Assembly: GCA_002914845.1 (NCBI GenBank)
Contig: JXTC01000144.1
Coordinates: forward strand, 186,015 to 250,014
Direction of reading: 5' to 3'
DNA from: Trema orientale
Taxonomy: Eukaryota > Streptophyta > Magnoliopsida > Rosales > Cannabaceae
DNA: 64,000 nt
The position numbers were made by a program, and so were the translations under genes. Under the pieces are notes generated by a model that worked only from the letters and a program-made list of their open reading frames with translations, was not told the origin of the DNA and ran no database searches. Shown here one piece after another: positions 1 to 12,613 of this stretch. The first letter of the stretch is position 1. Each line of letters begins with the position of its first letter.

Positions 1-488
1 GTGTGGATGGTCCTCTCTCTGGTATTTTATGCTTCACTAGGCATTGGTTTTTATATTTTACAACATAGATGAACATTGGAGCTGAGAATGTCACCTGTCC
101 TGTCATTTCTAACCAGGCTGCTGTGTCTTGCCTTTCTATTCTTTCTTTTTTCTTTTNAGTCTTGATAAAAAATGCCACTTTCTTGCTTCATCTCATCCAT
201 AATTTATACCTTTTTTCACGGAAAAAAGGAAACCAAAATACTAAATGTCTAGTCATATCTTATGTATCAATCGCTGTATAGTGTTCTGACTCTTAGTTAT
301 TTAAGCCTTCAGATAATTGTGATTTAAAATGTTCCTGCTGTATCAGTTCAAGTTTTTATCCTGAAACTGAGGATCAGCTGGTTGTGTGTTTTGTGTCTAC
401 TCTCTTTTTCAGAAAGAAGCTAAACTGTTCCATGATTCTTCGTTTAGTCTGTTTCTTTCTTTAATTTATTCAAGATCTTTGTTTGCAG
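1..488 (+). other. Intronic sequence of the NAT10 gene (5' edge of window)
   Basis: This stretch precedes the first exon I can recognise, which begins at 489 after a TTTGCAG acceptor. No part of the conserved NAT10 N-terminal half (DUF1726, helicase region) is recognisable here. The open frame at 386-488 runs into the exon but reads through the acceptor and matches nothing I know of the family upstream of the GRLFKK motif, so I treat it as intron. A single N lies near 156. Confidence 0.6.
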
Positions 489-3400
489 GTCGTCTTTTCA
501 AAAAGATAGAATTGAGTGAATCTATCAGATACGCTTCTGGGGATCCAATAGAATCATGGCTTCATGGTTTACTCTGTTTGGATGCTACAAATGCTGTCCC
601 TAAACTTAGTGGGTAAGGATGTGTCCTTTAGAGTCTCTAGAAGGTAAAAACCATTCGAAGTGGTCTGATTCAGAACCTTCTTTTTGCTACTAGGTTACCT
701 GATACGAGTAAGTGTGAACTGTACTATATTAACCGTGACACACTTTTTTCCTACCACAAAGAGAGCGAGTTGTTCTTGCAGGTGAGATTCATTGTTCTTT
801 CTCTAATGAAGTTATATGAAGTTATATGTTGTCAAACTATTTGGTGCTAATGCATTGCAGCGGATGATGGCCTTGTATGTTTCATCGCACTACAAAAACT
901 CTCCCAATGATTTACAGCTAATGGCAGATGCGCCAGCGCACCACTTGTTTGTATTACTTGGTATAGTTGTTTTCTTTGAACTGCTATTGTTAACCTCATT
1001 TGGCACACTGGGCTTCTACTAAATATATACATGCAGGCCCTGTTGATGAGTCAAAAAATCAACTTCCTGATATTTTGTGCGTCATTCAGGTTAGCATGTC
1101 TTTCTCACTTATTATTATCTGTATATTTTTTTGGGTCTCCATAAACCTTGTTCTTATATTTCTGTTTTCCCATGTTTATTAACTTTTAACAAATTGTTTC
1201 TGTTGTTTTCTCGTTAAATTTTCCCAGTTGTGTACCTTCTTTTCTGCTAAAGCAAATGTGAAAGGTCTTTGTCCTTTGTTTTCACCATCTTATTGCTAAT
1301 TTTTTGGCTATTTTCTTTTGTTGTGTTTTAATACTAGCATTTAGAATGCTTTTAGCCCATTAATTTAGCAATGTCCTTCAGCCCTTGCTCTGGAGGGAGT
1401 TGTCTTGAATGTTAGGGTTCTAGTTCTTATAGGATGATGTTATAACAAATTAACCATAAACGAAGGAAATTTTTTAGATTGACAATAAGCTTTTAAATCA
1501 AGAAAGCTATAGTTGCCATGTATGTTTATGTAGTTATCTTGATGTTTTGTCCGTAGTGTTTCTACTTTGTTATTTTCACCGTTTCCGGGACGGTATAAAC
1601 TGCAGAGAAGTGCTTCCACTATTATCTGGACCAGAGATTTTCCAAAAGCTAGTGAAGATTGGATATTCTGGGCATTTCTACGAATTTGATTCCTATGCTA
1701 ACCATCTTAACTTCTATTTTGTCAGTAAAATAATTGTTTTATGCATGAATTTAATTTGTTGAATGCTTATATTTTTCTTGTTAACTTGTTACTGTAAGGC
1801 ATATATATTCCGGACGTTGGGGGGTTCTTTGTACTTCCAAGTCTGTGGATGCTAGTCTCGGTTTGAACTTGTTTTACTTAACAAGAAGGCTTAGACTCAA
1901 GTGAAGAACCCTTTGACAATGTTGTCATATATAAGCGTATAAGTTTATATATTGTCGCAATGCTGAAGATTGTTTGCTTTGTAATTATTCACAGGTTTGT
2001 CTTGAGGGGCAGATTTCACGTGAATCAGCTTTGAAAAGTTTAAGTACTGGTCGTCAACCCCCTGGAGACCAGATACCCTGGAAATTTAATGAGCAATTCC
2101 AAGACACTGTTTTTCCAACTCTTTCTGGTGCTCGGATTGTACGAATTGCTACCCATCCAAGTGCAACAAAGGTTGTGTTTGTGTTGTCACATAATGTTTG
2201 TGTGTGTGTGTATGTGTGTGCTTTTTTTAAAAAAATTAAATGTTCTTATTTTTTTATGGGTTTTCTGCAGCGTGGATATGGTTCACAAGCTGTCGAACTT
2301 TTGACAAGGTATGCTTTCTAGATCACTCTGGACCTGAATGCCTAGATCCTTTGCTAACTTGGTTTGATACCTTTTATTTGTAATCCTTGTAAAAATAACA
2401 TGGATTTTATGTTTATAACTGCAAACAAAGGTACATGGACCGTTGTTTAGTTGTCTTGAGACTTATGAGCATGAGAATGTTCTGAGAAATAAAAAGAAAC
2501 AAATCTTATGAGCATGAGAATGATCTGAGACTTAAAAAGGTTTAAATTTGTGAGAAAACTTTCTGATGTAGAATCAGATGAGAAAAGAGTGAGAATATGT
2601 AGAATACCAAGAGATAAGCAGGATACATAAAATATCAGACATATTTTTAGAGACAAAATAGAACTAAGACAGTAGCAGATATAGGCAGAAAAAAAAGAGA
2701 AGATCAAGAACAGATGAATAGCTAAGACTATATATAGATCGGCAGTTGGGCTCAACTAAGAAAGTAGATAAATTTTATAAACTAATAAAAACAGGATGCA
2801 TAAATCTAATTACCCAAAATTAAACCACCTCATTAATTAATTATTAATGATAATATAGATTCCTAACATAAGCCTTTCCTATTCCTCATTGTTTTCACTT
2901 TTGCTTTTAGGCAATTAAAGAAGCCAGAAAAGTTCATAGCTTTTCAATGGACAAATTGTATTTTTTTTAACCCTGAATTTTTGGCGTTGTTTTGTCCCCC
3001 GAATTATTTTTTGTTGCTAGAATTCCCCCTTTATTATGTGATTGATGAAAAATTTGTCCTTCTGTTATGATTTGGCAACTATTTTATAATTTTTTTATTA
3101 CTTTATTTTAAAAACTTAATTATTATTTAAAAAAATATTAATTTTTTTCCTCCTTCCTCTTTCCTTTCTTCGTATCCTTTTATACCCACTCCCTCCTCTT
3201 CTTCCTCTTCTACTCTTGTCTTAAGCTGGGTTCAAACTAAAAGAAAACAAAATCCAAAGTTGGGTTTCTAATCTTTTCTTAAGAAGAGGTGAACTTATCA
3301 ATTACCCTATGTATCATCGAAAGAAAGTCCACCACCAGATTTACAGGGGGTCTATTCTAACTCTCATACTCTGTTAGTCTGTGGAGTTGAGCACCATTAA

Positions 3401-6400
3401 ATGCATCTTAACATTGCTAAAATAATAGTAATATAAAATAGATCAACATATTAGAAAGTAGAAAGGCCAACTTGTACACCCAATTTTTTGCACCATGCTC
3501 TGTTTCATTTAAATTATAAATTATCAAACAATACACATATAATTCCCCTCTTAAGGCAAAACTAAAAAAAATAAAAATTTACTGAAATTAAATTGTATTA
3601 TTCTTTAAAATGGCTTATAATCTGTTTCTACTCCCCCTTTTTGAAGGAATACAGTAACACACACTTATTCTTGCCTGCTCACCCAAATGTTTTGAATCTG
3701 AAACCGCATATAGAGTATAAACAAACAAACAAACATGAAGTGTCTAACTTGAATTTAGGAGACTTGACTCTAATTAAACTTACATAATATAAGTCTTAAG
3801 TCTAACAAAATGTGAGTTAGCAGGCCCAACTAGCCAAAGTAATTTATAACAAAAAGAAAAAAATTAAAGTTCAGAAAATACCTTGTGGATTAATCCTGCA
3901 AAGTATTTGAGATGATTCCAAGGACCCCCAGTAGTAATTAAACAAAAACATTGAAAGTAGAGGAGGAGGGAGAAGAAGAGGGAGTGGGTATGGAAGAAGA
4001 CGAGAGGAAAGATATATAAATTTTTAAAATTTTTTTCAACTAGAAATTATTATTATTTTTTAAAAATAAATTAATAAAGAAAAAATTATAAAGTAGTTGC
4101 CATGTCATCATTCCGTCAATTTATATACAGAATGTAACAGGAGGATGAATTTTTCATCAATCTCATAATACAGGGGAATTCTTGCAACTAAATTAAATTG
4201 GGGGGCAAAACTCAGCAACGCCAATAATTCGAGGGAAAAAAATACAATTTGAAAATACAATTTGTACCTTTCCAATTATCATTTTAGATGAAAAGAGCTT
4301 AATGAAAAAAGGGGTGCTGTCTAATCTTCCGATTGAGAAATAAGATGGGTAAAAACAGTTTTGTAGATAGCGTGGTTTTGTGGGGCTGTGAATCCTGTGA
4401 CTTATCATCAATCAAGATGCCTATGGGAAGGATGAGTATTATTATATGGATATCACGAGTATATGTTTGAGCTCACCCATGGATGTTACTACTGCATTAT
4501 GTTAGTGAAAAAAAATCTCCGTTTTTTATTATTTTACATTTTAAACATGAGGGTTAGGTCGAGTGGTCAGACCAATAGTTTGCTTCTTTAAGGTCTGGTG
4601 TTCGGTTTAGCATGGGGACCTACCTAGCAATGTGCTAGAGTTGTCTGCCTCCCAAAGATTGTAGGGTTTAATGGGAGGACAAGTATAAAAAAAAGATACC
4701 AAAATTTCTCTGGTATTTTTAACTAGATGCTTTTATTTATCATTAATTTATTATTTTTTCCTCTCTAAATATGGCTTAGAAATGCTTCTTACCGAATTTA
4801 GAATAAAATAGGGAAAAAAATAAGGAATAAAATAGAAATAATTCTTTGTAGGTACTATGAAGGACAGTTTGCGCCTATTACAGAAATGGATTCTGAAACT
4901 GTTGTGGAGGACACACCTGTCAGTGTCATAGAACAAGCAAAGAAGGTTTGACCTAATACCTAGGATTAGTTTCTTTTGTTGTCATTTATTCCTCTGCAGA
5001 TTTATATTTCTTAAAGTATGCAGATTCATCTAGCTCAGGCTGTTTTGTACATGGGTACTTATATTTGAGGCTATTAGTTCTTAGGTAATTTTCATTATTG
5101 CACTTGGCTCACACTGTTCTGTGGCACACCCTTTCCGTGTCATAGAACAAGCCAAAAAGGTTTGACCTAGTACCTAGGATTAGTTTCTTTTGTTCTCTTT
5201 ATTCCTATACAAATATAATTCTTAAAGTAAGCAGATTCATCTAGCTCAGACTGGTTTCATTTCTCGTCGTAAAGGAGGGAAAAGAAAAAAAGAAAAGTTC
5301 TAGCTCAGACTGCTGTGTACATGGGTACTTATATTTGAGGTTATTAGTTCTTAGGTAATTTTCATTGTTACACTTTGCCTTTTCATGTATAAGCATGCCT
5401 GTTTCTGTATTTAGTATATAGGGTTATATTCCGTAGGATTTTTCTTGCAATCCTATACCTTGGAGTGAAATTTTTTTACAAAGGAGGATGTAATTTTCGA
5501 ATTTAGAGTTGTACACGGCTTAAAACCAAGATGCCAAGAATGAAAATTCAACCTATAGCCTTGAACGTTACCCTAGTTTTAATGAGTTGTAATGATAGAG
5601 AATCTGTTACCTGTATATCTGTAATGCCATGTTTTGGGGGTGAGGGTGCTTGGAAGTGTTATTGGTCTTAGAAATCAAGCAACCTATGCATTCGAACTTA
5701 GCTTGAATTACAAAGTCTTACACTATCCATTATTATGCCTTAAACTTTTGAGCAAAATATAAACTTTCTTCCTGAGCTAATTTACCCTGATTGGTTTGTG
5801 TTTTGGGTTATATCATTAAGAGTAATACTAACAACAGCCCCTTTATCAACCTTTGTCAGACTCCACCTTTATCTATTGACATGTGTCCCATTCACTTTTT
5901 TAAATAAAACAATCAAGTGACAATTCATCTATTTTAACTGTTAAAAATAAAATAAAAAGCACACATGTCAATAAATAAATGGAGTGTGACAAAAAGGTTG
6001 ATAAAGGGGCTGTAGCTAGCATTGTCTATCATTAATTGTAATGGTTTACGTTACTCGTATTTTACTCAGTAGTGGTGGTTACTGACTTTGGTTCACCCTT
6101 ACAGGTTTCATTGCTAGAAGAAAACATTGCACCAAGGAAAGATCTTCCTCATTTGCTTGTTCATCTCCGTGAAAGGAAACCAGAGAAGCTTCACTATATT
6201 GGTGTCTCCTTTGGGCTTAATTTGGATCTTTTTCGCTTTTGGAGAAGACATAGTTTTGTTCCATTTTATATCAGCCACAGTCCAGTTAAGATGAAACTTT
6301 CGTATCTGCCCCTTGTTATATCAATATTAGATTTGTTATGGAGGTTTACAAGGCTTTTTTTTTGTACTGGATTAGAGTATCGTGACTGGTGAGCATTCAT

Positions 6401-9250
6401 GTATGGTCTTGAAACCACTGAACAACGATGATATTGAAGCTAAGGGATTGAATGAATGGGGCTTTCTTGGACCATTCTACCAAGGTTTGTCTTTTTTTTC
6501 TAAGAATATTATATTGCTTCTCATGTTTTTGTCTGTAGTTGTTTATTTTAGGTTCTTTGTACTTTGTTGATTATCCACAGATTTCAGGCAAAGATTTAGT
6601 AGATTATTGTGTAATACTTTCCGTTCTATGGAGTACAAGCTTGCTATGAGGTTAGTAGTAGAATTAACCTCCTTAAATTGCTTGCTCATTGTTCAAGGTG
6701 CTCATGCTACTTGTGTAATCTCACAGCATTTTGGACCCAAAAATCGAATTTAAGGAGCTAGATTCAGGGGTGTCTATCTTAGATGGGTTTCTAACCTCAC
6801 TTAAAGAGGTGTTATCACCTTATGATCTGAAGCGATTGGAAGCCTATACCAGCAATCTTGCTGACTATCATATGGTAAGATCTCCAGGGACGGTTGGTTT
6901 TTATTACAATCTCAATATTTTCAAAAGTTGCTATAAATATTAGGGCCTGATGATAGGATTCTAAAAATTTTGCCTCTTACAGACTTGCACAAGTTTCCAT
7001 GAATACAAACAGGGCTTTAGGAAGATAATCTGGTGGTAGCAAAATGATAATTAAATCAAACCATGTTCTCTATCAGTTTGCTAGGCCTTGTTTCAGATAG
7101 CTTTTGCTTTGAACTGTTGAAGAATTTCAATTTGTGTTTGGAAACTGTAGTTTTAAAAGAGCTTAATGAGACAATGGTGGCATTTACATTTGTTATTTCA
7201 AAACAGAAGGGTTAAAAATGGGATTCTAATTGTTTTAAAATAACTTAATGAGACAAGGGTGGCATTTACCTTTGTTATTTAGAAACAAAAGGATTAAAAC
7301 AATGGGTTTCTAATAGTTTTGCTAAACAAGAAATATGTAAGAAAGTTGCTTCCTATCAATTTTCTCCTAAAGATCTTTTGAAATGCCAAACTCTTGTCAT
7401 AAATTATCCGTACTCCAAAATGTAGCTTGTGGACCATAATTCAAAAGGCCAAGCAAGTATTATTGAGCTAGAACCCTGTGATAAATCTTTTTTAGTGTGT
7501 AACTTACAATTATAAGAATGTTCTCTGTTTTGCAGATTTTGGATCTAGTTCCAAAGCTCGCTCATCTTTATTTCTGTGAGAGACTTCCTGTGACATTATC
7601 CTATGTCCAGGCTTCTATTTTGCTATGCACTGGTTTGCAGAATCAAGACTTCTCCTATATTGAGGTTTTTTTTCTGGCCTATTGCGCTATTTGATACTCG
7701 CATAGGTGCACATATATTTGTGCACATGAGCTCATAGAAACTGATATCTGTCCTTTGAATATAATTGTTAACTCAACTGGCTCATATTCCTAAACGTTAT
7801 AATTTGCATCTGTTGTGTGCACAGTGATTTCTGGAACTTGAAATCTTTTAAAGCCATCTTAGTATTTGTACCAAGCATACTATTAAGGAACTATTTCTAC
7901 GTTCCTATGCGTTTGTTATGCATTTTACTTTTTATTTTTTAATCTATTAAAATGGAAACAAATACTTTAGTTTTCTAATCTGTTAAAATGGAAACAAGAA
8001 AACTTCATTCATAAAAAGAAGACTAGAAAAAGCAGGAGCACAAGATGTCCTCTAAAGTACAGAAAGGTCCAAGCAATTGCTATAATCAAATTGGATCTGT
8101 CAAGCTCAAATATGCATATTACTTTTTTTTTTCCCGTCTTGCCATGTTGTTAAATTCATTCGTTTTCACTTTAACCCGTGTATTCCAGGCAGAGATGGAG
8201 AAGCTGGATAGGCAAACTATATTGTCACACTTTAGAAAGATTATGAAAAAGGTCCACAAATATCTAGACAGTATTGCATCCAAAGAGATTGAATCAAGCA
8301 TGCCTCGCCTAAGAGAAGTAAGTTGGTGGGAGATAATAATTTTTGCTTTCTTATGTGTATTCCCTTTACCCCCTTTAGGACTGTAATAAAAGAATAAAAA
8401 ACAAAAAAATAAAAGCTTCATTACCTTACAAATTAAGGCCCACCACAACCCCACCCCCCACCCCCCCGAGTCTAGTATATGTTGTGCTCATGGGGTATTT
8501 TCATTCTGAATCAATTACAAGATCCAGTAAGGAATATTGTTGTGTACTTCAGACAAATGACGAAATGCACTTTAACATTTGCGTTGTAATTGCCAAGAAG
8601 CAAACTGTCTACTGAGCCCTGTATGATTCGACTCTTTACATAATCCAGGATTAAAACTTCTGTAAATTTAAAGATCTGATTGCATAAATTTGTAGTTCTG
8701 GTACATGTTTGTACACACACAGATATATAAATATATATAATATACACTTTCTTTACTTACATTATTTCTACCTTCAACCTTTTTTCTTTCACTGGAAATT
8801 TCTACCTTTTAATTGGGATGGTGTACTGGGATGGTGTATTTTTACTTGTTTAATATGTTGATTTTGCATTCAGAGAGTGATAGAACCACAAAGTGTCTCC
8901 ATGGAGGATGATCTCAAAACAGCTGCCAGGCAGGCTGAGGTATGCTTCTTTGCTTGCTCGTCCTCTCCTTTCTGATTCCTTTCCCCTATACCGAAAAAGA
9001 ACTAGAGCTAAAATGGCTCTCTTTATAGGAGGGGATGAAAACTGATTTGGAGGGAGTGTTGGATCCTGAGTTGCTCCAACAATTCGCCAATGGAGATTAT
9101 TTTCAGAACGGTCTGCAAAATGGAGGTGGAGGTGGTACTATCAATACGAAGAAATTCAACAGAAATAAGTCTGAAAGTAATAGTGGGAAGAAACGAGGTA
9201 AAAGTTATTCTGGATCCAAATCGATCAAGAAGAAGAAATCCCAACATTAA
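489..9250 (+). CDS. NAT10: RNA cytidine acetyltransferase (NAT10/Kre33/TmcA family), 3' portion, 15 exons
   Basis: The family is a nucleolar ATP- and acetyl-CoA-dependent enzyme that makes N4-acetylcytidine in 18S rRNA and tRNA and is needed for 40S ribosome assembly. Phase-consistent exons are 489-612, 694-781, 861-960, 1037-1089, 1995-2171, 2271-2308, 4852-4945, 6105-6284, 6376-6484, 6581-6650, 6727-6874, 7536-7664, 8189-8317, 8874-8939 and 9029-9250. They give 574 codons plus the TAA stop; plant proteins are about 1,030 aa, so some 450 N-terminal residues lie outside the window. Landmarks in order are GRLFKKIELSESIRYASGDP, the SHYKNSPNDLQ and DAPAHHLF motifs, and the GNAT core VRIATHPSATKRGYGS with its acetyl-CoA-binding GYGS. 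VTGEHSCMVLK follows, then the LSPYDLKRLEAY tRNA-binding region and a Lys/Arg-rich tail (KKRGKSYSGSKSIKKKKSQH) typical of nucleolar targeting. Intron 6 (2309-4851) is inflated by transposons. Identification is from remembered family sequences. Confidence 0.96.
2949..4267. mobile_element. Non-autonomous Mutator-like element in NAT10 intron 6
   Basis: Inverted ends of roughly 250-300 bp face each other: the left begins GGACAAATTGTATTTT and the right, read in reverse, begins GTACAAATTGTATTTT. Both then carry CCTGAATTTTTGGCGTTG-like sequence, a region about losing fewer bases to GATGAAAAATTTGTCC, and a polypyrimidine/polypurine stretch containing TACCCACTCCCTC. Flanks CTTTTCAAT (2940-2948) and CTTTCCAAT (4268-4276) agree at 8 of 9 positions, which fits a slightly mutated 9-bp target duplication. 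The core (about 3210-3960) has no coding potential I can see. It lies wholly inside an intron and leaves the splice sites intact. Confidence 0.8.
4551..4695 (+). mobile_element. tRNA-derived SINE in NAT10 intron 6
   Basis: A tRNA-like head has a Pol III A-box-like TTAGGTCGAGTGG at 4554-4566 and a degraded B box, GGTGTTCGGTTTA, about 30 bases further on. An unrelated body of about 75 bases follows and ends in a short A run (4686-4694). This is the standard plant SINE layout. No clear target duplication was found. Spacing and tail argue against a functional tRNA gene. Confidence 0.65.
4908..5375 (+). repeat. Tandem duplication of the exon 7 end and following intron in NAT10
   Basis: The last ~35 bases of exon 7, its donor site and ~170 bases of intron (about 4908-5105) recur at about 5122-5375. 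Both copies share the track GTGTCATAGAACAAGC, the donor GGTTTGACCTA and later TACATGGGTACTTATATTTG. In the second copy the exon remnant has gained a base relative to the real exon, so it is out of frame. That copy also has an extra ~55-base segment in which TCTAGCTCAGACTG is repeated. The duplicate therefore looks like a dead partial exon that retains a donor-like sequence but has no matching acceptor. Confidence 0.85.
5824..6023. mobile_element. MITE in NAT10 intron 7
   Basis: The ends form an almost perfect inverted repeat: CAGCCCCTTTATCAACC on the left faces GGTTGATAAAGGGGCTG on the right. The pairing continues through a TGTCAnACTCCA block and TATTGACATGTG. Outer bases AATACTAAC and GCTAGCATT also pair. 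At 200 bp with no coding content it is a miniature inverted-repeat element. The superfamily is unassigned. Confidence 0.8.
7149..7311 (+). repeat. Two-copy tandem repeat (~82 bp) in NAT10 intron 11
   Basis: The stretch from TTTTAAAAGAGCTTAATGAG recurs from about 7232 as TTTTAAAATAACTTAATGAG. Both copies then carry GGTGGCATTTAC and TTTGTTATTT. It is intronic with no evident function. Confidence 0.75.
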
Positions 9251-10261
9251 TGATAAGCGAATACTCTAGAGGCAAAGCTTGTTCCGTAATTTTCTATGGA
9301 AATGGTTGGAGAATGAACCCTTCACCCTCAATGGTAATGGTTGACTACCCCACTTTGGCACATATAATCACATTATACGTGATTAATTAATCAGCATATA
9401 TAGATTATGCACAAAATTTTGAGTAGATAAAGGATGAAGTTTCCGGTACAGTACGATTTTAGTTTCTCTTATCGGTATGTAGTTTCCTTGTTATTTATTC
9501 GTACAATTCTTGAGTCAGTACTATTTTCTAAATTATTGTTGACATTTTTTTCAATGGAATGATTATGTGCTCAGTCATGTTTGTTTATTCTATTCTTTAT
9601 TTAGCTTGTCCTTTTTCTACCAATTATGGATTCGGACTTTTATTTTTATTTTTATTTTTTAAATGGAGTCGTTTTGAGCACTAACCTTCTAATGGACGAA
9701 TTAAGAAAGGTGAAATGGACATATAAGTTGTAATCTCAAATCTAGTCCCTTCAAGTACTCCGACTTGCCTTAGAACTTGAATAGTCCTTTGATGCTAGCT
9801 CATTGCCAGCATGTCTCAACTTTCTAGTCTGCAATTTCCCTAGATGTTCGGAGTAGTTTTTACATTTTCACGTAGTAGAAACAAACAGAAATTTTATGTT
9901 TTACCGAAATTGTGTATTTGAACAGAGCATAAAGATATTTTCTTGTTGACATTAATTAATACAATGGTAAATATAAGATGGATATATGATTAATCAAAAT
10001 AGTAAACGATCACTTTTTTTCCTGCTGAAATGGAGACAATCACTTCTTGTTTGTACGGGTTGTTATACTTGCTACCATTATATCTCCATCTTCTCCTCCC
10101 ACATTTAATAATTAGATAAGTACACTCTTGCTACAGTATATTTTAGGAAATATATCTTTTTTAATAATTTTTTGATGAGGATACCTTTCTAAGTTTTAAA
10201 TTATTTTGAATTCAAAAATGTCTTAACACTTATCTCATCATGGGTCCACATTCCGTTTAGA
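9251..10261 (+). other. NAT10 3' untranslated region and AT-rich intergenic DNA
   Basis: The first few hundred bases after the stop should hold the NAT10 3' UTR; no single poly(A) signal stands out in such AT-rich sequence. The rest is low-complexity intergenic DNA. I see no gene, RNA or transposon ends here. Confidence 0.5.
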
Positions 10262-10557
10262 CAAGAGAGGTTGAGTTGCTAGACACTTTGTCTAGCGTCT
10301 CTCGATACCATATCTTGTATTCTCAACATTATTTTTTAGTGCAAAACTCATATATATATATATGCGTATATATATTTTGTTTCGAGTTGTTAGATACTTT
10401 GTCTAGTGTCATTCGACACCTTATCTAGTGCGACTAAACATCATGTCTAATACTCTTGAGACCATATTTGGTGCTAAACACTCAAATGTACTTTTTTTTT
10501 ATTGGTTTGTCAAGTTCCTAAACACCTTGTTTAGCTCTCGACACGCTTGTCTAGCAC
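10262..10557. repeat. Degenerate array of TAGACA/TGTCTAG palindromic motifs
   Basis: A short motif resembling GCTAGACACTTTGTCTAGC recurs about six times with drift, at irregular spacing. The first copy contains the inverted repeat CTAGACA...TGTCTAG. Later copies appear as TTAGATACTTTGTCTAG, CGACACCTTATCTAG and CGACACGCTTGTCTAG. Motif clusters of this sort are common in subterminal regions of DNA transposons, but I found no ends for one here. Confidence 0.5.
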
Positions 10558-11070
10558 TATTGACTTAAGCGTATATAAGTCTTTTAAATCTCTTTTTAAA
10601 AAGAGGTGTATTTAATCCAAAAAGTATTGAAAATAATCTATTTTCTAAAAGTCACTATTAAAAGGGTACATGTATTTCACATAATTTTCCAAAGTATTTT
10701 GGCCAAAAAATTAGCTTTGCATAAAATCACAAGCATATCCACATTCTGTATAAAATAATGCAATCTTATTTCTTGCTATATTCTTCGAACAAACAGATAA
10801 AAAACTCTAATCATTTACTCTTGCTAAAATTCTTAAGAAAGCACATATTATAAATTTGATGGAGTTTTACGATCATGGATTAACAAATTGCAAATCCCAA
10901 TGATTTTGGTTAGACAAATTGTTCTTTTAATACATTTTATATATTTTCCCTAAATTTAAATTAAAACTTCAATAAAATCTCCTTTTTAAGAACAAAAAAA
11001 AAAAAAAAAGGGAAGGAGGGTTAGTTTTACCTTTCCATGACTTCTTCATTAAAAGAGGGGTTAATAATAT

Positions 11071-11757
11071 AGCTTATTGGCACCATTAGTCCCCCATCTT
11101 TAGGTATTTTGGCATATTGGTCCCCAAACTTTATATTTTGGCATATAAATCCCTAAACTTACAAAACTATAGCAAATAAGTCCTTTTCACTATTACTGTT
11201 CAAGTCTGCCATTAAAAAGACACGTGCCTAGAATGTGTGACTAATTTTGAGGGCATTTCGGTCAAATCATTCATCATCTCTCTGCCAGCCCATCTTCTTC
11301 CCCCCTCAATACCCAAACCCAAATACTCAAAAAGGAAACATGCAAACTAGAATCTAAGAAAACAATCAACACCATTTCCATTTCACTTCAGAACTCTCAA
11401 ATTTCTAATTTTGTACAATTTCTTTAACTTTCAAATATCCAGTTTCATATAATTTCTTTCCTACCCTATTCATTTATTTGTTGTTTAAGATGATGCGTTA
11501 CCCAAAAAAAAAAAAAAAAAGATGAGATCTTAATTAGTATATCAGAGAAGATTGCCAATAATTAGGTCTTTTAACATCTTCTAATAATTTCTTGTTTTTG
11601 AAAAAAAAAAAAGGCAAACCCGAGACCTATAGTGGTGAGAGGACTTAAAATTTCGGTATTAGTTTCTTCTATCATGAATATTAATCTTAATTTATTCTAA
11701 AAAAATGAATATTAATCTTAATTTGTTCTCACTATTTAAATTGCACAAACTAAAGAG

Positions 11758-11789
<32 letters not shown>

Positions 11790-12597
11790 GGAGGAGGTTT
11801 CAATGGTTACGTCTCCATGAGTAATTATCATTAAAATGCGTGTAATAATAAATTTATTATTTAAATTAAGGTACTACTAAGTTGACTTTCTAAAAAAGTT
11901 TTATAATATCAATGCCAATTAATTATAATAAATTTTGTTGCACAACTACTAATGTAATTAAAACCGTTAGATTTTCATCTAACGGCTAAAAAAACAGTAA
12001 TCATCGCATGGGTAAATATAGCAGTAACCATTGAAACCTCACCCATATATATATATATATATAAAATGGATTTATCCAATATCTTATTTTGCAACTTTAA
12101 CATTTTCAAAATAATTTACAATGTAAGTTTGTTAAAGGGGTTAAATTTTAGACCGAAAGAATTAACTTAAAAAAATAAAAATCTATTAATCTTCAATAGA
12201 CGAAAAATAAATGAAACTCTCGTTGATTGGTTTCTCTTATATTTATTTTTTCTTTTATTATGGGATAAGTTGACAGACTCGGTTGATGGACTCGCATTTT
12301 GATCATGAGATTGCATTTTCTTAATCTATATATCTAGACTTGGGTATTGAAGATAAAATAGATAGATAGATAGATAGAGAGGAAGAAAAGCATGCAATTA
12401 TTTGACCAAAATGCCCTCAAAATTAGACGTACTTGATAGGCCACAAGAATTTTTAACGGCAGACTTGAACATTAACAGTGAAAAGGACTTGTTTGCTACA
12501 GTTTTGTGAGTTTGAGGATTTATGCGTCAAAAAATAAAGTTTAGGGACCAATATGCCAAAACAAACAAAGATTGAGGACCAATGATGCCAATAAGCC
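11071..12597. mobile_element. Non-autonomous Mutator-like element with perfect 9-bp target duplication
   Basis: Inverted ends of about 200 bp begin AGCTTATTGGCACC on the left and, read in reverse, GGCTTATTGGCATC on the right. Both continue through ATTGGTCCCCAAACTTTAT-like sequence, CAAATAAGTCCTTTTCACT and TTTTGAGGGCATTTCGGTCA-like sequence. TAATAATAT flanks it exactly at 11062-11070 and 12598-12606, the 9-bp duplication typical of Mutator-like elements. It has no coding content and carries a nested smaller element (11790-12044). Confidence 0.9.
11790..12044. mobile_element. Nested MITE bordered by TA runs inside the 11071-12597 element
   Basis: GGAGGAGGTTTCAATGGTTAC at the left faces GTAACCATTGAAACCTCACCC at the right, an inverted repeat of about 21 bp. 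Both outer edges abut (TA)n runs, which suggests insertion into, or expansion of, a TA target. The interior (about 210 bp) is non-coding. Confidence 0.75.
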
Positions 12598-12613
12598 TAA
12601 TAATATTAATAGC

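Noticed and set aside
386-616. Longer NAT10 exon starting before 489
   Set aside because: The upstream frame contains no recognisable NAT10 sequence, and a clear TTTGCAG acceptor lies exactly where the conserved GRLFKK motif begins.
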